Assembly (NCBI RefSeq): GCF_003667705.1
Contig: NZ_CP033019.1
Span: 1,984,001-2,048,000 of the forward strand
Origin: Janthinobacterium agaricidamnosum
Lineage (GTDB): Bacteria > Pseudomonadota > Gammaproteobacteria > Burkholderiales > Burkholderiaceae_D
Length of the DNA: 64,000 nt
Direction of reading: 5' to 3'
The notes beneath the pieces are model-generated. The model saw nothing but the letters and a program-made list of their open reading frames with translations. It was not told the DNA's origin and ran no database searches. The position numbers were made by a program, and so were the translations under genes. This document shows, piece by piece, positions 16,224-25,105 of this stretch (positions within the stretch are counted from its first letter, which is position 1; every line of letters begins with the position of its first letter).

Positions 16224-17717
16224 ATGGCGTCATCCCCAGAAAACCTCAGCATGGCCGTGTTTTGCGACTTCGAGAACGTCGCGCTCGGCGTGCGAGATGC
16301 AAATTACGAAAAATTCGATATCAAGCCCATCCTCGAACGCTTGCTGCTCAAGGGCAGCATCGTTGTCAAGAAGGCATATTGCGACTGGGACCGTTATAAA
16401 AGTTTCAAGGGCACCATGCATGAGGCGAACTTCGAACTGATCGAAATTCCCCACGTGCGCCAGTCCGGCAAGAATTCGGCCGACATCCGCCTCGTCGTCG
16501 ATGCACTGGACCTGTGCTACACCAAGGCCCACGTGAACACCTTCGTCATCATCAGCGGCGATTCCGATTTTTCGCCGCTGGTGTCGAAACTGCGCGAAAA
16601 CGCCAAGCAGGTGATCGGCGTGGGCGTCAAGCAGTCGACGTCGGACCTGCTGGTGGCCAACTGCGACGAATTCATTTTCTACGATGACCTGGTGCGCGAG
16701 AGCCGCCGCACGGCCGCCAAGCGCGACGCGCGCGAAACTCCGGCGGCCAAGCGCTCGCCCGACGAGGAAGTGCGCCGCAAGGAAAAATACGAGTCGCGCA
16801 AGACGGAAGCGATCGAAATGGCCGTCGCCACCTTCGACGCGCTGGTCTCGGAGCGCGGCGACAGCGGCAAGATCTGGGCCTCGATGCTGAAGGAAGCGAT
16901 CAAGCGCCGCAAGCCGGACTTCAGCGAATCGTATTACGGTTTCCGCACCTTCGGCAACCTGCTGGAAGAAGCGCAGACGCGCGGCTTGCTGGAATTCGGC
17001 CGCGACGAGAAATCGGGCGCCTATGTCTACCGCAGCAGCGGCCTGGTGCCTGTCGCTGCGCCCGTGAACGGGGAAGTCGCCAGTGACGTCATCGCCAGCG
17101 GCGAAGCCGGCGCGACGGCGGAAGAGGGCAATCACCGCGATGGCGGCAGCCGCCGCGATTCGCGCCGCAATGGCCGTGGCGGCCGCAAGCAGAACGAGCA
17201 GCGCCGCGGCGAGTCCGCGCCACAGGCTTTTGTGCCGGTGGCCGACGTGGAAACGGCCGTCGAGCAGTATGCGCCCGCGCCGCAGCCGGAGATCGTGCAT
17301 GAAGTGGCCGAAGCCGCAGTCGAGGTCGTAGCGGAAGAGGGCAACGCCAAGCGCGGTTCGCGCCGCAATGGCCGTGGCGGCCGCAAGAACGGCGATGGCG
17401 GCCGTGAAGCGCGCGTCGAGGTGGTCGAGGTGGTGGTGGCGGAAGCCATGCCTGCGCCCGTGCCTGAACCGGTAGCCGAAGCGATCGTGGAAGCGGCCGC
17501 CGAAGCGAAGCCGAAGGCCAAGCCGCGCACGCCGGCGCGCAAGACGGCAGCGGCGAAGAAGCCGGCCAAAAAGGCGGCTGAAGCCGTGGCGGAAGCGGCG
17601 CCGGTGATTGAGCTGGCGCCGGTGGACGTGGCTGTCGTGGCGGAAGACAAGCCGGCCAAGGCGCCGCGCAAGACCCCGGCGCGCCGTCCCGCGCGCAAGA
17701 AGGCGGAAGCGGCTTGA
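16224..17717 (+). CDS. NYN-domain (PIN-like nuclease) protein with LOTUS/OST-HTH domain and basic tail
   Basis: 497 residues. Residues 10-155 form a LabA/DUF88-type NYN domain with the acidic residues expected for metal-dependent RNA cleavage (CDFEN at 14-18, DIRLVVDALD from 87, ISGDSDFSPLV from 110). Residues about 195-275 resemble an OST-HTH/LOTUS RNA-binding module. The rest is low complexity, with two RRNGRGGRK segments and a long Ala/Lys/Pro tail, typical of nucleic-acid-binding extensions. It probably acts on RNA. It has no obvious operon partner; a repeat-bearing hairpin follows it. Confidence 0.82.
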   Translation: MASSPENLSMAVFCDFENVALGVRDANYEKFDIKPILERLLLKGSIVVKKAYCDWDRYKSFKGTMHEANFELIEIPHVRQSGKNSADIRLVVDALDLCYTKAHVNTFVIISGDSDFSPLVSKLRENAKQVIGVGVKQSTSDLLVANCDEFIFYDDLVRESRRTAAKRDARETPAAKRSPDEEVRRKEKYESRKTEAIEMAVATFDALVSERGDSGKIWASMLKEAIKRRKPDFSESYYGFRTFGNLLEEAQTRGLLEFGRDEKSGAYVYRSSGLVPVAAPVNGEVASDVIASGEAGATAEEGNHRDGGSRRDSRRNGRGGRKQNEQRRGESAPQAFVPVADVETAVEQYAPAPQPEIVHEVAEAAVEVVAEEGNAKRGSRRNGRGGRKNGDGGREARVEVVEVVVAEAMPAPVPEPVAEAIVEAAAEAKPKAKPRTPARKTAAAKKPAKKAAEAVAEAAPVIELAPVDVAVVAEDKPAKAPRKTPARRPARKKAEAA

Positions 17718-17740
17718 TTGACCGCTCGCAGCGGAAGGCT

Positions 17741-17781
17741 GGGGTCAGACGGGGACGCCGAGTCCCGACGGGTCTGACCCC
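17741..17781. repeat. Nested inverted repeat with GGGGTCAGAC arms
   Basis: Outer arms GGGGTCAGAC and GTCTGACCCC enclose an inner GGGAC/GTCCC stem. It lies between the NYN gene and the hemolysin III gene and shares its core with the terminator at 10703-10742. It may act as a REP-like element; no T run follows, so it is not a classical terminator. Confidence 0.6.
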
Positions 17782-17817
17782 GGGTGTCTGTTGCGTCTTA
17801 GCAAAGCGGTGTTAAGC

Positions 17818-18435
17818 ATGTACCACGGTGAACGGTTCAACAGCATTTCCCATACGGTGGGCGCCGCGCTGGCGGCCATCGGCGGCGTCATCCTGATCGT
17901 CGCGGCGGCCCGCACGGGCGACCCCTGGAAAATCGTCAGCTGCAGCGTGTATGCGGCCATGCTGCTGACCCTGTACCTCACTTCCACCCTGTACCACAGC
18001 GTGCGCGGCAAGGCCAAGGCCGTGCTGCAGCGGCTCGACCATTGCGCCATCTACCTGCTCATCGCGGGCACCTACACGCCCTTCATGCTGGTGACCCTGC
18101 GCGGTCCCTGGGGCTGGTCGCTGTTCGGTGTCGTCTGGGGCTTGGCGCTGTTTGGCATCGTGCAGGAATATGTGTATGCGAAAGGCGCGCGCATCCTGTC
18201 GCTGGTGATTTACGTGGCCATGGGCTGGCTGATCGTCATCGGCATCAAGCCGCTGCTGGCGGCGCTCGAGTGGAACGGTTTCCTGTGGCTGGTGGCGGGC
18301 GGGCTGTGCTACACGGGCGGTATCGCTTTCTATGCCACCGATCACAAGCTGCGCCATGGCCACGGCATCTGGCACCTGTTCGTGCTGGCTGGCAGCAGTT
18401 GCCACTTTATCGCCATTTTGTTCTACGTTGCCTGA
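17818..18435 (+). CDS. Hemolysin III/PAQR-family membrane protein (YqfA-like)
   Basis: 205 residues with about seven hydrophobic helices. Family motifs are FNSISHTVGAALA at the start, STLYHS in the second helix pair and a C-terminal HGIWHLFVLAGSSCHF containing the metal-binding histidines. MYHGERFNSI is taken as the start because it matches where family members begin, though no clear ribosome site is seen. An upstream TTG (17791) is possible but lies too near the repeat. The membrane localisation is certain; physiological role unsettled in the family. Confidence 0.85.
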   Translation: MYHGERFNSISHTVGAALAAIGGVILIVAAARTGDPWKIVSCSVYAAMLLTLYLTSTLYHSVRGKAKAVLQRLDHCAIYLLIAGTYTPFMLVTLRGPWGWSLFGVVWGLALFGIVQEYVYAKGARILSLVIYVAMGWLIVIGIKPLLAALEWNGFLWLVAGGLCYTGGIAFYATDHKLRHGHGIWHLFVLAGSSCHFIAILFYVA

Positions 18436-18461
18436 CGTAGCGCGCAGCCGGGCCACCCTCG

Positions 18462-18489
18462 CTGACTATTGCCTGCAATCCATTATAAT
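18462..18489 (+). promoter_or_regulatory. Probable sigma-70 promoter of the LysR gene
   Basis: A perfect TATAAT at 18484-18489 is preceded by CTGACT (18462-18467, four of six matches to TTGACA) with 16-bp spacing. The LysR ATG is 27 bp downstream. Confidence 0.55.
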
Positions 18490-18516
18490 GCCCTGATCTG
18501 TGAAACAAGGGCAAGA

Positions 18517-19398
18517 ATGGACATCAACTCGGACGACCTGAAAATCTTCGTCACCGTCATCGACAGCGGCACCCTGAGCGCGGCCGCCGTGCACCTGGGA
18601 CAAACCACCTCCGGCGTCAGCCGCGCGCTGTCGCGGCTCGAAGACAAGCTGGCCACCTCGCTGCTGACGCGCACCACGCGGCGCATGGAGCTGACGGAAG
18701 AGGGACAGCTGTTCCTCGACAAGGCGCGCGCCATCCTCGCCTCGATGGAAGACGTGGAAGAGTCGATCCGCATCCGCCGCCAGAAGCCGGCCGGCCGGCT
18801 GTCCGTCGATGCCGCCTCGCCCTTCATGCTCCACTGCGTGGTGCCCCACGTGGCCGAATTTCGCGCCATGTATCCGGAGATCCGCCTGGAGCTGACCAGC
18901 AACGACCAGATCGCCGACCTGCTCGAGCACCGCACCGATATCGCCATCCGCATCGGCGCCCTGGTCGACTCGACCCTGCATGCGCGCGCCCTGACTGCCA
19001 GTCCGCTGCACGTGCTGGCCACGCCCGCCTATCTGGCGCGCCACGGCGAACCGGCCACGCCGGAAGCGCTGGCCGGCCATGCGCTGCTGGGCTTTGCCCA
19101 GTACGACCTGGGGAATAACTGGCCGCTGCGCCACGCAGCGGGCAACAGCCTGCAGATCGTGCCCGCGCTGGCCGCCTCCAGCGGCGAAACCCTGCGCCAG
19201 CTGGCCCTGCACGACCAGGGCATCGTCTGCCTGTCCGACTTCATGACGAAGGACGATATCGCCGCCGGCCGCCTGGTGAAAGTGCTGCAGCCGTTCTACA
19301 CGGGCTACCGCCAGCAGATCCATGCCGTCTACTACCGCAACACGCAGCTGGCGCAGCGCATCAGCTGCTTTCTCGAATTCCTGCAGCACAAGCTGTAG
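18517..19398 (+). CDS. LysR-family transcriptional regulator
   Basis: 293 residues: N-terminal HTH (LKIFVTVIDSGTLSAAAVHLGQTTSGVSRALSRLEDKL) and a periplasmic-binding-type effector domain containing LRHAAGNSLQIVPALAASSGETLRQLALHDQGIVCL. Start MDINSDD follows AAGG and a TATAAT promoter. No divergent target gene is present on its upstream side, where the hemolysin III gene runs in the same direction, so its regulon is unclear. Confidence 0.9.
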   Translation: MDINSDDLKIFVTVIDSGTLSAAAVHLGQTTSGVSRALSRLEDKLATSLLTRTTRRMELTEEGQLFLDKARAILASMEDVEESIRIRRQKPAGRLSVDAASPFMLHCVVPHVAEFRAMYPEIRLELTSNDQIADLLEHRTDIAIRIGALVDSTLHARALTASPLHVLATPAYLARHGEPATPEALAGHALLGFAQYDLGNNWPLRHAAGNSLQIVPALAASSGETLRQLALHDQGIVCLSDFMTKDDIAAGRLVKVLQPFYTGYRQQIHAVYYRNTQLAQRISCFLEFLQHKL

Positions 19399-19420
19399 GC
19401 CGGGCATGAAGGATACGGGC

Positions 19421-19645
19421 ATGCAGTGTCCCACCTGCGGCGAATACGGCGACCTGATCCTTGCGAAAGTCAGAAAGACGGGGCAGGAGGTGGTCGTTTG
19501 CACCGAATGCGACAACCTGTGGGCCGAGCCGGGCAGCGCGCCCGACATCGACGCCAGCGAGGGCGTGGCGGAGTTTCTGGCGGCAGCCGGTCTTGCTGAC
19601 GACTGGGAGGAACTGGCGCTGCTCGCCAGGCTGCCGGCCGGCTAG
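19421..19645 (+). CDS. Small zinc-ribbon protein
   Basis: 74 residues beginning MQCPTCGEYGDLILAKVRKTGQ with a second knuckle CTEC, giving CxxC-(21 residues)-CxxC, a zinc-ribbon pattern. AAGGA sits seven bases before the ATG at 19421; ATG 19406 is an alternative. It follows the LysR gene by 22 bp and is convergent with the GGDEF-EAL gene. The acidic C-terminal half (DDWEELALLARL) has no recognised domain. Confidence 0.7.
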   Translation: MQCPTCGEYGDLILAKVRKTGQEVVVCTECDNLWAEPGSAPDIDASEGVAEFLAAAGLADDWEELALLARLPAG

Positions 19646-19661
19646 CCTGCGCGCACGCGCG

Positions 19662-22547
19662 TCAGGCCGCGGCGTTCGCTTCCTTCGTTTCGGCCCGCAG
19701 CAGCAGTTCCACCTCGTGCGCAGGCAGCGGGTGACTGAAGTAATAGCCTTGCGCCTCGTCGCAGCCGTGCTGACGCAGGTAGTCCAGCTGCTCGGCCGTT
19801 TCCACGCCTTCGGCCACCACGCGCAGTTTCAGATTGTGCGCCAGGGCGATGATGGAGACGACGATGGCTGCGTCGTCCGCGTCGCGCGCCACGTCGCCGA
19901 CGAAACTGCGGTCGATCTTCAGCACGTCGATGGGGAAGGTGCGCAGGTAGGCGAAGCTGGAATAGCCGGTGCCGAAGTCGTCGATCGACAGCTGCACTCC
20001 CAGCGCCTTCATGTCGTGCAGCTGGCTGACGGCCAGCGCCACGTCGTGCATGAACAGGCTTTCCGTCAGTTCCAGTTCCAGGCAGGCGGGCGGCAGGCCC
20101 GTTTCCAGCAGCACTTCGGCGATCGAGGCGACCAGGTTCGGCTCGTTGAACTGGCGCGCCGACAGGTTCACGGCCAGGCGCAGCGGGTCCAGCCCCGCCG
20201 CATGCCAGCGTTTCACCTGCGCGCACGCCTCGCGCATGACCCAGGCGCCGATCGGCACGATCAGGCCCGTATCTTCCGCCAGCGCGATGAAGCGCTGCGG
20301 CGCCACCATGCCCAGGTCCGGATGCTGCCAGCGCAGCAGCGCTTCCACGCCGACGATGCGCCCGCTGGCCAGGTCCAGCTGCGGCTGGTAATGCAGCACG
20401 AACTGTTCGCGCTCCAGGGCGTTGCGCAGCGCCGTCTCGATGCGCAGGCGCTCCAGGGTGGCCTGGTTCATGGCCGTCGTGTAGAACTTGATGTTGTTGC
20501 GGCCCTGTTTCTTGGCGCAGTACATGGCGATGTCGGCCTGCTCGATCAGGTTCTGCGTCTCGCCATTCAGGGTCACGTCGCCGGGAGCGTCGTGGCGCGA
20601 CATGTCGTAGACGGCTACGCCGATGCTGCAGGTGACGAAGAATTCCTTGCCATCCAGCAATACCGGCTGGGCCACGGCATCCATCACGCGCTGCACGATG
20701 GCGGCGCTGAGCGCTTCGTCGGCCTGTTCGCACAGGATGGCGACGAATTCGTCGCCCGACAGGCGCGCCACCGTATCGGTTTCGCGCAGGCTGGCCTGCA
20801 GGCGCGTGGCGATGGTTTTCAGCAGCAGGTCGCCGGCCTTGTGGCCGAGGCTGTCGTTGACGAACTTGAAGCGGTCGAGGTCGATCAACAGCACCCACAG
20901 CGCGCGGTTCTTGCGGCGCGACAGGGCCATCGCTTGCGCCAGGCGGTCGCGCAGCAGGGCGCGGTTGGGCAAGCCCGTCAGCACGTCGTGGTGGGCGATG
21001 TGCTGGATTTGCTGCTCGGCCAGCTTGCGTTCCGTAATTTCGGAACCCGTGCCCCGGTAGCCGCGAAATTCGCCGAACTCGTTGAACAGCGGTTCGCCAT
21101 TGACGCTGAACCAGCGCAGCTGGCCATTGCGGTCGTGCATCGCATATTCGAGGTTGGAAAAGGGCAGGTGGGCTTCCAGATTGGCGATATGCTGCTTGCC
21201 CCAGCGCGAATTGCGCATCTCCGGGTTGTTGTCCCAGCGCGTCATGCCGATGAAGCGTTCCAGCGGCATGTTCGACTTGTCCGTGAAGCCGCTGGTGATG
21301 TGGGTGAAGCAGAAGTTGGCGTCCTGCTCCCAGTACCAGTCCGAGGACAAGGCCAGCAGGCGGCGGAAGCGCTTTTCGCTTTCCTGCAGGGCGCGCTCCG
21401 TGCGCTGGCGCGCGCGCACGTCGGCGCTGAGCAGCTCGTTGCTGCGCTTGAGGTCGGCAGTGCGCTGCTCCACCAGCAGCTGCACGCGGCGCGAGCGCTG
21501 CGTCAGCGATTGCACGAAGGCGGCCGTCAGCAAGCTGAACAGCAAGCCCATGATCACGGTGAACAGCGAGCCCAAGTGGTCGGCCAGGAAGGGCCGCGGA
21601 TGGGCCACCACGCGCACGTGCCAGGGCCGGCCGGCGGAAAAAAAGGCACGGTCATAATGGCTGTGGTAGGCAAAGTGCAGCCAGCGCGGCAGCACCTCCC
21701 AGGTGACGCCCGCTTCGTCGGCAGGCGCCTGGCCGTGCCGGAAGATCAACTGGCGCGGGTCGGCGCCGGCGTCGGCATAGACGCTCAGTTCGAGCTGCGG
21801 GTCGCCCAGCAGGTCGGCGCCGGCGAGGATTTTCTGCACCAGTTCGCCAGCGCGCACGATGGCCGCCGTATCGCCGATCAGCGCCGCGCGCCGCTGCTGC
21901 ACCGTTTGCAGGGGCACGCCGTGGCGGTACACGGGCCGTACGATGACGAAGCCCTGCTGCGGTCCCTGCGCCAGGGTCAGCAGGCCTGTGGCGGTGGTCT
22001 GGCCGCTGATGATCGATTGTTCCAGCGCGCGCGCCAGCATGCCGCTCGGGCTGACGTTCAGGCCGAAGGCGGGGCGGTTGCCCTGCAAGGGTTCGAGATA
22101 GTCGACCACCATGTAGCTGGCCCGCGTCGTCGCGGGCACGATGACGCCGTCGCGCATTTCCATCATGGCGTAGTCGGGCACGATGCGCCGCAGCTCGGCT
22201 TCGAATGCCGCGCGCTGCGCATGCGGCACGATGCGGTGGAAATTGAAGGCCTGGATGAACGGGTGGCGCTGCAGCAGCGGCGTGGTGAAGTCGTGGAACT
22301 GTTCGCGCGTGACGGGCACGACGGCGGCAAACAGCTGGTTCGTCGTGGTCAGCACCTCGACCGCGTCGTCGAGTCCCTGCTCGATGGCGGCCACCCTGGC
22401 GCCGGCGCGTTGCTGCAGGCTCAGGCTCATCTTGTCGTATTCGAGCTGGCTGATGGCGGCGAACAGCACGGCCGTCACGCTGACGCCGCAGGCGAAGGTC
22501 AGCGCGGCCGCGGCGGAAATCGACAATGGCAGGCGGCCACGCAGCAT
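19662..22547 (-). CDS. CHASE-PAS-GGDEF-EAL c-di-GMP sensor protein
   Basis: 961 residues in the inner membrane. A first membrane helix (residues 10-32) and a second (325-347) flank a periplasmic CHASE-like sensor. PAS spans about 385-505, GGDEF about 515-690 and EAL about 700-950. The cyclase motif is SGDEF (597-601), a variant often seen in dual proteins. The EAL domain has EALLRW (735-740), NLSARQF, ELTES, DDFGTGYSSF and VAEGVET, so phosphodiesterase activity is expected. The net direction of c-di-GMP change cannot be read from sequence. Confidence 0.92.
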   Translation of the reverse strand: MLRGRLPLSISAAAALTFACGVSVTAVLFAAISQLEYDKMSLSLQQRAGARVAAIEQGLDDAVEVLTTTNQLFAAVVPVTREQFHDFTTPLLQRHPFIQAFNFHRIVPHAQRAAFEAELRRIVPDYAMMEMRDGVIVPATTRASYMVVDYLEPLQGNRPAFGLNVSPSGMLARALEQSIISGQTTATGLLTLAQGPQQGFVIVRPVYRHGVPLQTVQQRRAALIGDTAAIVRAGELVQKILAGADLLGDPQLELSVYADAGADPRQLIFRHGQAPADEAGVTWEVLPRWLHFAYHSHYDRAFFSAGRPWHVRVVAHPRPFLADHLGSLFTVIMGLLFSLLTAAFVQSLTQRSRRVQLLVEQRTADLKRSNELLSADVRARQRTERALQESEKRFRRLLALSSDWYWEQDANFCFTHITSGFTDKSNMPLERFIGMTRWDNNPEMRNSRWGKQHIANLEAHLPFSNLEYAMHDRNGQLRWFSVNGEPLFNEFGEFRGYRGTGSEITERKLAEQQIQHIAHHDVLTGLPNRALLRDRLAQAMALSRRKNRALWVLLIDLDRFKFVNDSLGHKAGDLLLKTIATRLQASLRETDTVARLSGDEFVAILCEQADEALSAAIVQRVMDAVAQPVLLDGKEFFVTCSIGVAVYDMSRHDAPGDVTLNGETQNLIEQADIAMYCAKKQGRNNIKFYTTAMNQATLERLRIETALRNALEREQFVLHYQPQLDLASGRIVGVEALLRWQHPDLGMVAPQRFIALAEDTGLIVPIGAWVMREACAQVKRWHAAGLDPLRLAVNLSARQFNEPNLVASIAEVLLETGLPPACLELELTESLFMHDVALAVSQLHDMKALGVQLSIDDFGTGYSSFAYLRTFPIDVLKIDRSFVGDVARDADDAAIVVSIIALAHNLKLRVVAEGVETAEQLDYLRQHGCDEAQGYYFSHPLPAHEVELLLRAETKEANAAA

Positions 22548-22700
22548 GGTTTTTCCTATCTCACTTCATGGACACAATTGCTCGGCAGCACCTGCCGGCC
22601 CGCGCAGGCCGTAGTTTGTCATAAACCACATCCATCATGCGAATTTTGTACCAGATCGCTGCTAATAAGCAACAATATAGATGGCCATGGCGGACGACTA

Positions 22701-23477
22701 TCAGTTGTCGCGTGCGCCTGATTGCCGGCGCAAACGCCACAGTTGCCATGCCGGCAGCAGCCGGTTCAGGAAAGCCAGGCCGCATACGCGGCGCCAGCGC
22801 ACCAGGCGCACGACGCGCACGGCGCGGCCGTCGGCGCCTTGGCCTTGCTCAGGCTTGGCGGCGAAGATGATGCGGTTGTTGCCGGCGATGCCGTCGAAGT
22901 GACAGACGGCGCCGCGGAAGGTGAGCATCAGGCGCGCCAGCATGGCGGGATAGTGCTCGTCGTAACTGAACAGGTTGGCCGCCAGCACGCCGCCGGGCAA
23001 CAGGGCGCGCAGGCAGTCCGCATAGAAGCGCGCGCTGCCGAGGGCGGGCGGCAAGCCCGTTTCGTCGTAGCCGTCGAGCAGCAGCACATCGGCGCAGCCC
23101 GGATGCTGGCGGATATAGCTGACGGCATCCGTCTCGATGATGCGCAGGCGCGCGTCGTCGGGCGGCAGCATGAACTGCTCGCGCAGGGCGATCACGTCGG
23201 CGCGCAATTCCAGTACCGTGATGCGCGTGTCGGGCAGGTGGCGGTGGCAGAATTTCAGCAGCGAACCGCCGCCCAGGCCCACCATCAGGATGTGCCGCGG
23301 GCGCGGCACGAACAGGGTAAAGCACATCATGGCGCGCGCATAGCGCAGCAGCAGATGGTCGGGGCGCGACAGCAGCATTTCGCTCTGGATCATGCCGGGC
23401 TGGAATTCCAGGCGGCGCCGGTCGCCACAGGTATGCACCTGCGGGGCAAGTGGGGTGGTGCTTCTGTGTTCCGGCAT
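22701..23477 (-). CDS. Spermidine synthase-like methyltransferase-fold protein
   Basis: 258 residues. The core VGLGGGSLLKFCHRHLPDTRITVLELRADVIALR is a Rossmann nucleotide-binding motif as in SpeE-like proteins, followed by DVLLLDGYDE and LRALLPGGVLAANLFS. The N-terminus with FQPGMIQSEML resembles SpeE-like proteins that often do not make spermidine. Start MPEHRSTTP at 23477 is chosen because earlier in-frame codons encode residues unlike the family. The basic C-terminus is unusual. It is unlinked to other polyamine genes. Confidence 0.8.
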   Translation of the reverse strand: MPEHRSTTPLAPQVHTCGDRRRLEFQPGMIQSEMLLSRPDHLLLRYARAMMCFTLFVPRPRHILMVGLGGGSLLKFCHRHLPDTRITVLELRADVIALREQFMLPPDDARLRIIETDAVSYIRQHPGCADVLLLDGYDETGLPPALGSARFYADCLRALLPGGVLAANLFSYDEHYPAMLARLMLTFRGAVCHFDGIAGNNRIIFAAKPEQGQGADGRAVRVVRLVRWRRVCGLAFLNRLLPAWQLWRLRRQSGARDN

Positions 23478-23640
23478 GGGACGACTTCGCTGAGTGGACT
23501 GGGGAAGATGCTTTGTTGCATTCAGAGAAATCTGATAAGCTCCCGTGAGCATACCCGATTAATCCGCGCCGAGCATGCGTATATGCAGATATACGGCGCG
23601 CGGCGGCACGGCCGCGCAGTCGGGCACCATGGAGACAAGC

Positions 23641-23916
23641 ATGTTTTTGGATCACCCCATCATTACGGCGACGAACAGTTTTACGGAGCCTGACCGCATC
23701 GAGCGGCTGACGCGCGTGTACGGCTACGCGGCGGCGCTGGCGGACCAGGCCGGCAATGTCGGCTTCATTGAAAAAGTGGCGCAGATCCACGACCACAAGG
23801 GCACCCTCATCGTGTTCTGGCACGAAGCGCCCAGCGACGTGGAAAAGCAGTATTTCGTGCAGGCGTGGGCCAGCAAGATCGGCGACGGCAGCACCAATGT
23901 CGAACACGAAATCTGA
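23641..23916 (+). CDS. Hypothetical 91-residue protein
   Basis: I do not recognise a family. The ATG at 23641 follows GGAGACAAGC, a good ribosome site; ATG 23629 is less well placed. The protein MFLDHPIITATNSFTEP... is soluble and of mixed composition, with VFWHEAPSDVEKQYFVQAWASKIGD near the end. It lies 37 bp upstream of a GGDEF gene on the same strand, suggesting co-transcription. Function unknown. Confidence 0.6.
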   Translation: MFLDHPIITATNSFTEPDRIERLTRVYGYAAALADQAGNVGFIEKVAQIHDHKGTLIVFWHEAPSDVEKQYFVQAWASKIGDGSTNVEHEI

Positions 23917-23953
23917 CACAGCGTGCCGCGGATTCGCGGCGATGGCGTAGCCC

Positions 23954-25105
23954 ATGGATATCAAGACCCTGGTACTGGCCCTGGCGCTCGGCAACCTGAG
24001 CCTGTGCGCGGCCCTGTTTTTCTTCGAATACGAGCGCAAAAAGTCGCTCAGCATGTCCACCTGGGCGGTGGCCAAGCAATGCCAGGCCATCGCCTGGTGC
24101 CTGCTGTATTTCCGCGGCGTGCTGCCCGATTTCCTCTCCATCCTGCTCGGCAACAGCCTGCTGTTTGCCGGCATGGCGCTCGATGCGGGCGCGCTGTGGC
24201 AGGCGGCCGGGCGCGGCGGCTGGCGACGTTATGTCTTGCCGGCGCTGGGCCTGTCGGTGGCCCTGTTTGCCGCCTGCTACCTGTTCGACGTGGCGCCGCT
24301 GCTGCGCAGCGCCGGCGGCTCGCTCATCGTGGCCGGCTTTTTCCTCGCCGGCGTGGCCGCCCTGTGCCTGAAATGGCGCGAGGCGAGCATGCTGCGCCGC
24401 TTCCTCGTCGTCAGCATGGGCGTGCTGTCCTTGCTGATCGCCGCGCGCGGCGTGCTTGCCGCCACCGTTCCCGGTTTCGATGCGGAGCTGATGCAGCTGG
24501 CCGGCTTCGGCGCCCTGTACCTGATGATGCTGACGAACGCCTTCGGCTATCTGCTGCTGTCGCGTGAAAAACTGGGCGGCGAGCTGGCGCGCCTGGAAGT
24601 GCTCGACGCGGCCACGGGCGTGCCGAACCGGCGCGGCTTTTACCAGGCGCTGGCGCCGTGGATGGCGCTGGCGCGCCGGCCCGGCTTGCCGACGGCGCTG
24701 GTGGTGCTCAATATCGACCATTTTAAAAGAGTCAACGACAGCTACGGCCATCCGGTCGGCGACGCGGTGCTCAAAACCATCGTCGACACCTGCCGCCAGC
24801 AGCTGCGCGACAGCGACCTGATGGGCCGCCTGGGCGGCGCCGAATTCGCCATCCAGCTGCCGCGCACGACTCTGGCCGATGCGCTGATGGTGGCCGAACG
24901 CATCCGCGCCGCCGTCGAAGCGCTGCCCGTCAAGACGGAGCGTGCCGTGCTGCAGCTGACGGCCAGCCTGGGCGTGACCACCATCCGCGCCGAAGACAGC
25001 ACCGTCAGCCTGTTCAAGCGGGCCGATGAGGCGCTGCAGGCGGCCAAGCAGGCGGGCCGCAACAGGGTGGTGGAAGCGCAGGGCGCCAGCACCCTCGATA
25101 TCTAA
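23954..25105 (+). CDS. Membrane GGDEF protein with degenerate GGAEF motif
   Basis: 383 residues: six or so hydrophobic helices (residues 1-205) then a GGDEF domain (210-375). Asp255 in VLNIDHFKRVND is kept, but the signature reads RLGGAEF (294-298), replacing the central acidic residue that normally binds metal. Cyclase activity is therefore doubtful and it may be a c-di-GMP or GTP sensor. The stop codon forms part of the 8-bp target duplicated by the adjacent insertion sequence, so the gene remains intact. Confidence 0.88.
   Translation: MDIKTLVLALALGNLSLCAALFFFEYERKKSLSMSTWAVAKQCQAIAWCLLYFRGVLPDFLSILLGNSLLFAGMALDAGALWQAAGRGGWRRYVLPALGLSVALFAACYLFDVAPLLRSAGGSLIVAGFFLAGVAALCLKWREASMLRRFLVVSMGVLSLLIAARGVLAATVPGFDAELMQLAGFGALYLMMLTNAFGYLLLSREKLGGELARLEVLDAATGVPNRRGFYQALAPWMALARRPGLPTALVVLNIDHFKRVNDSYGHPVGDAVLKTIVDTCRQQLRDSDLMGRLGGAEFAIQLPRTTLADALMVAERIRAAVEALPVKTERAVLQLTASLGVTTIRAEDSTVSLFKRADEALQAAKQAGRNRVVEAQGASTLDI
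25098..25105. repeat. Target-site duplication, left copy
   Basis: ATATCTAA immediately left of the insertion sequence, identical to 26166-26173. It includes the TAA stop of the GGDEF gene. Confidence 0.93.
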
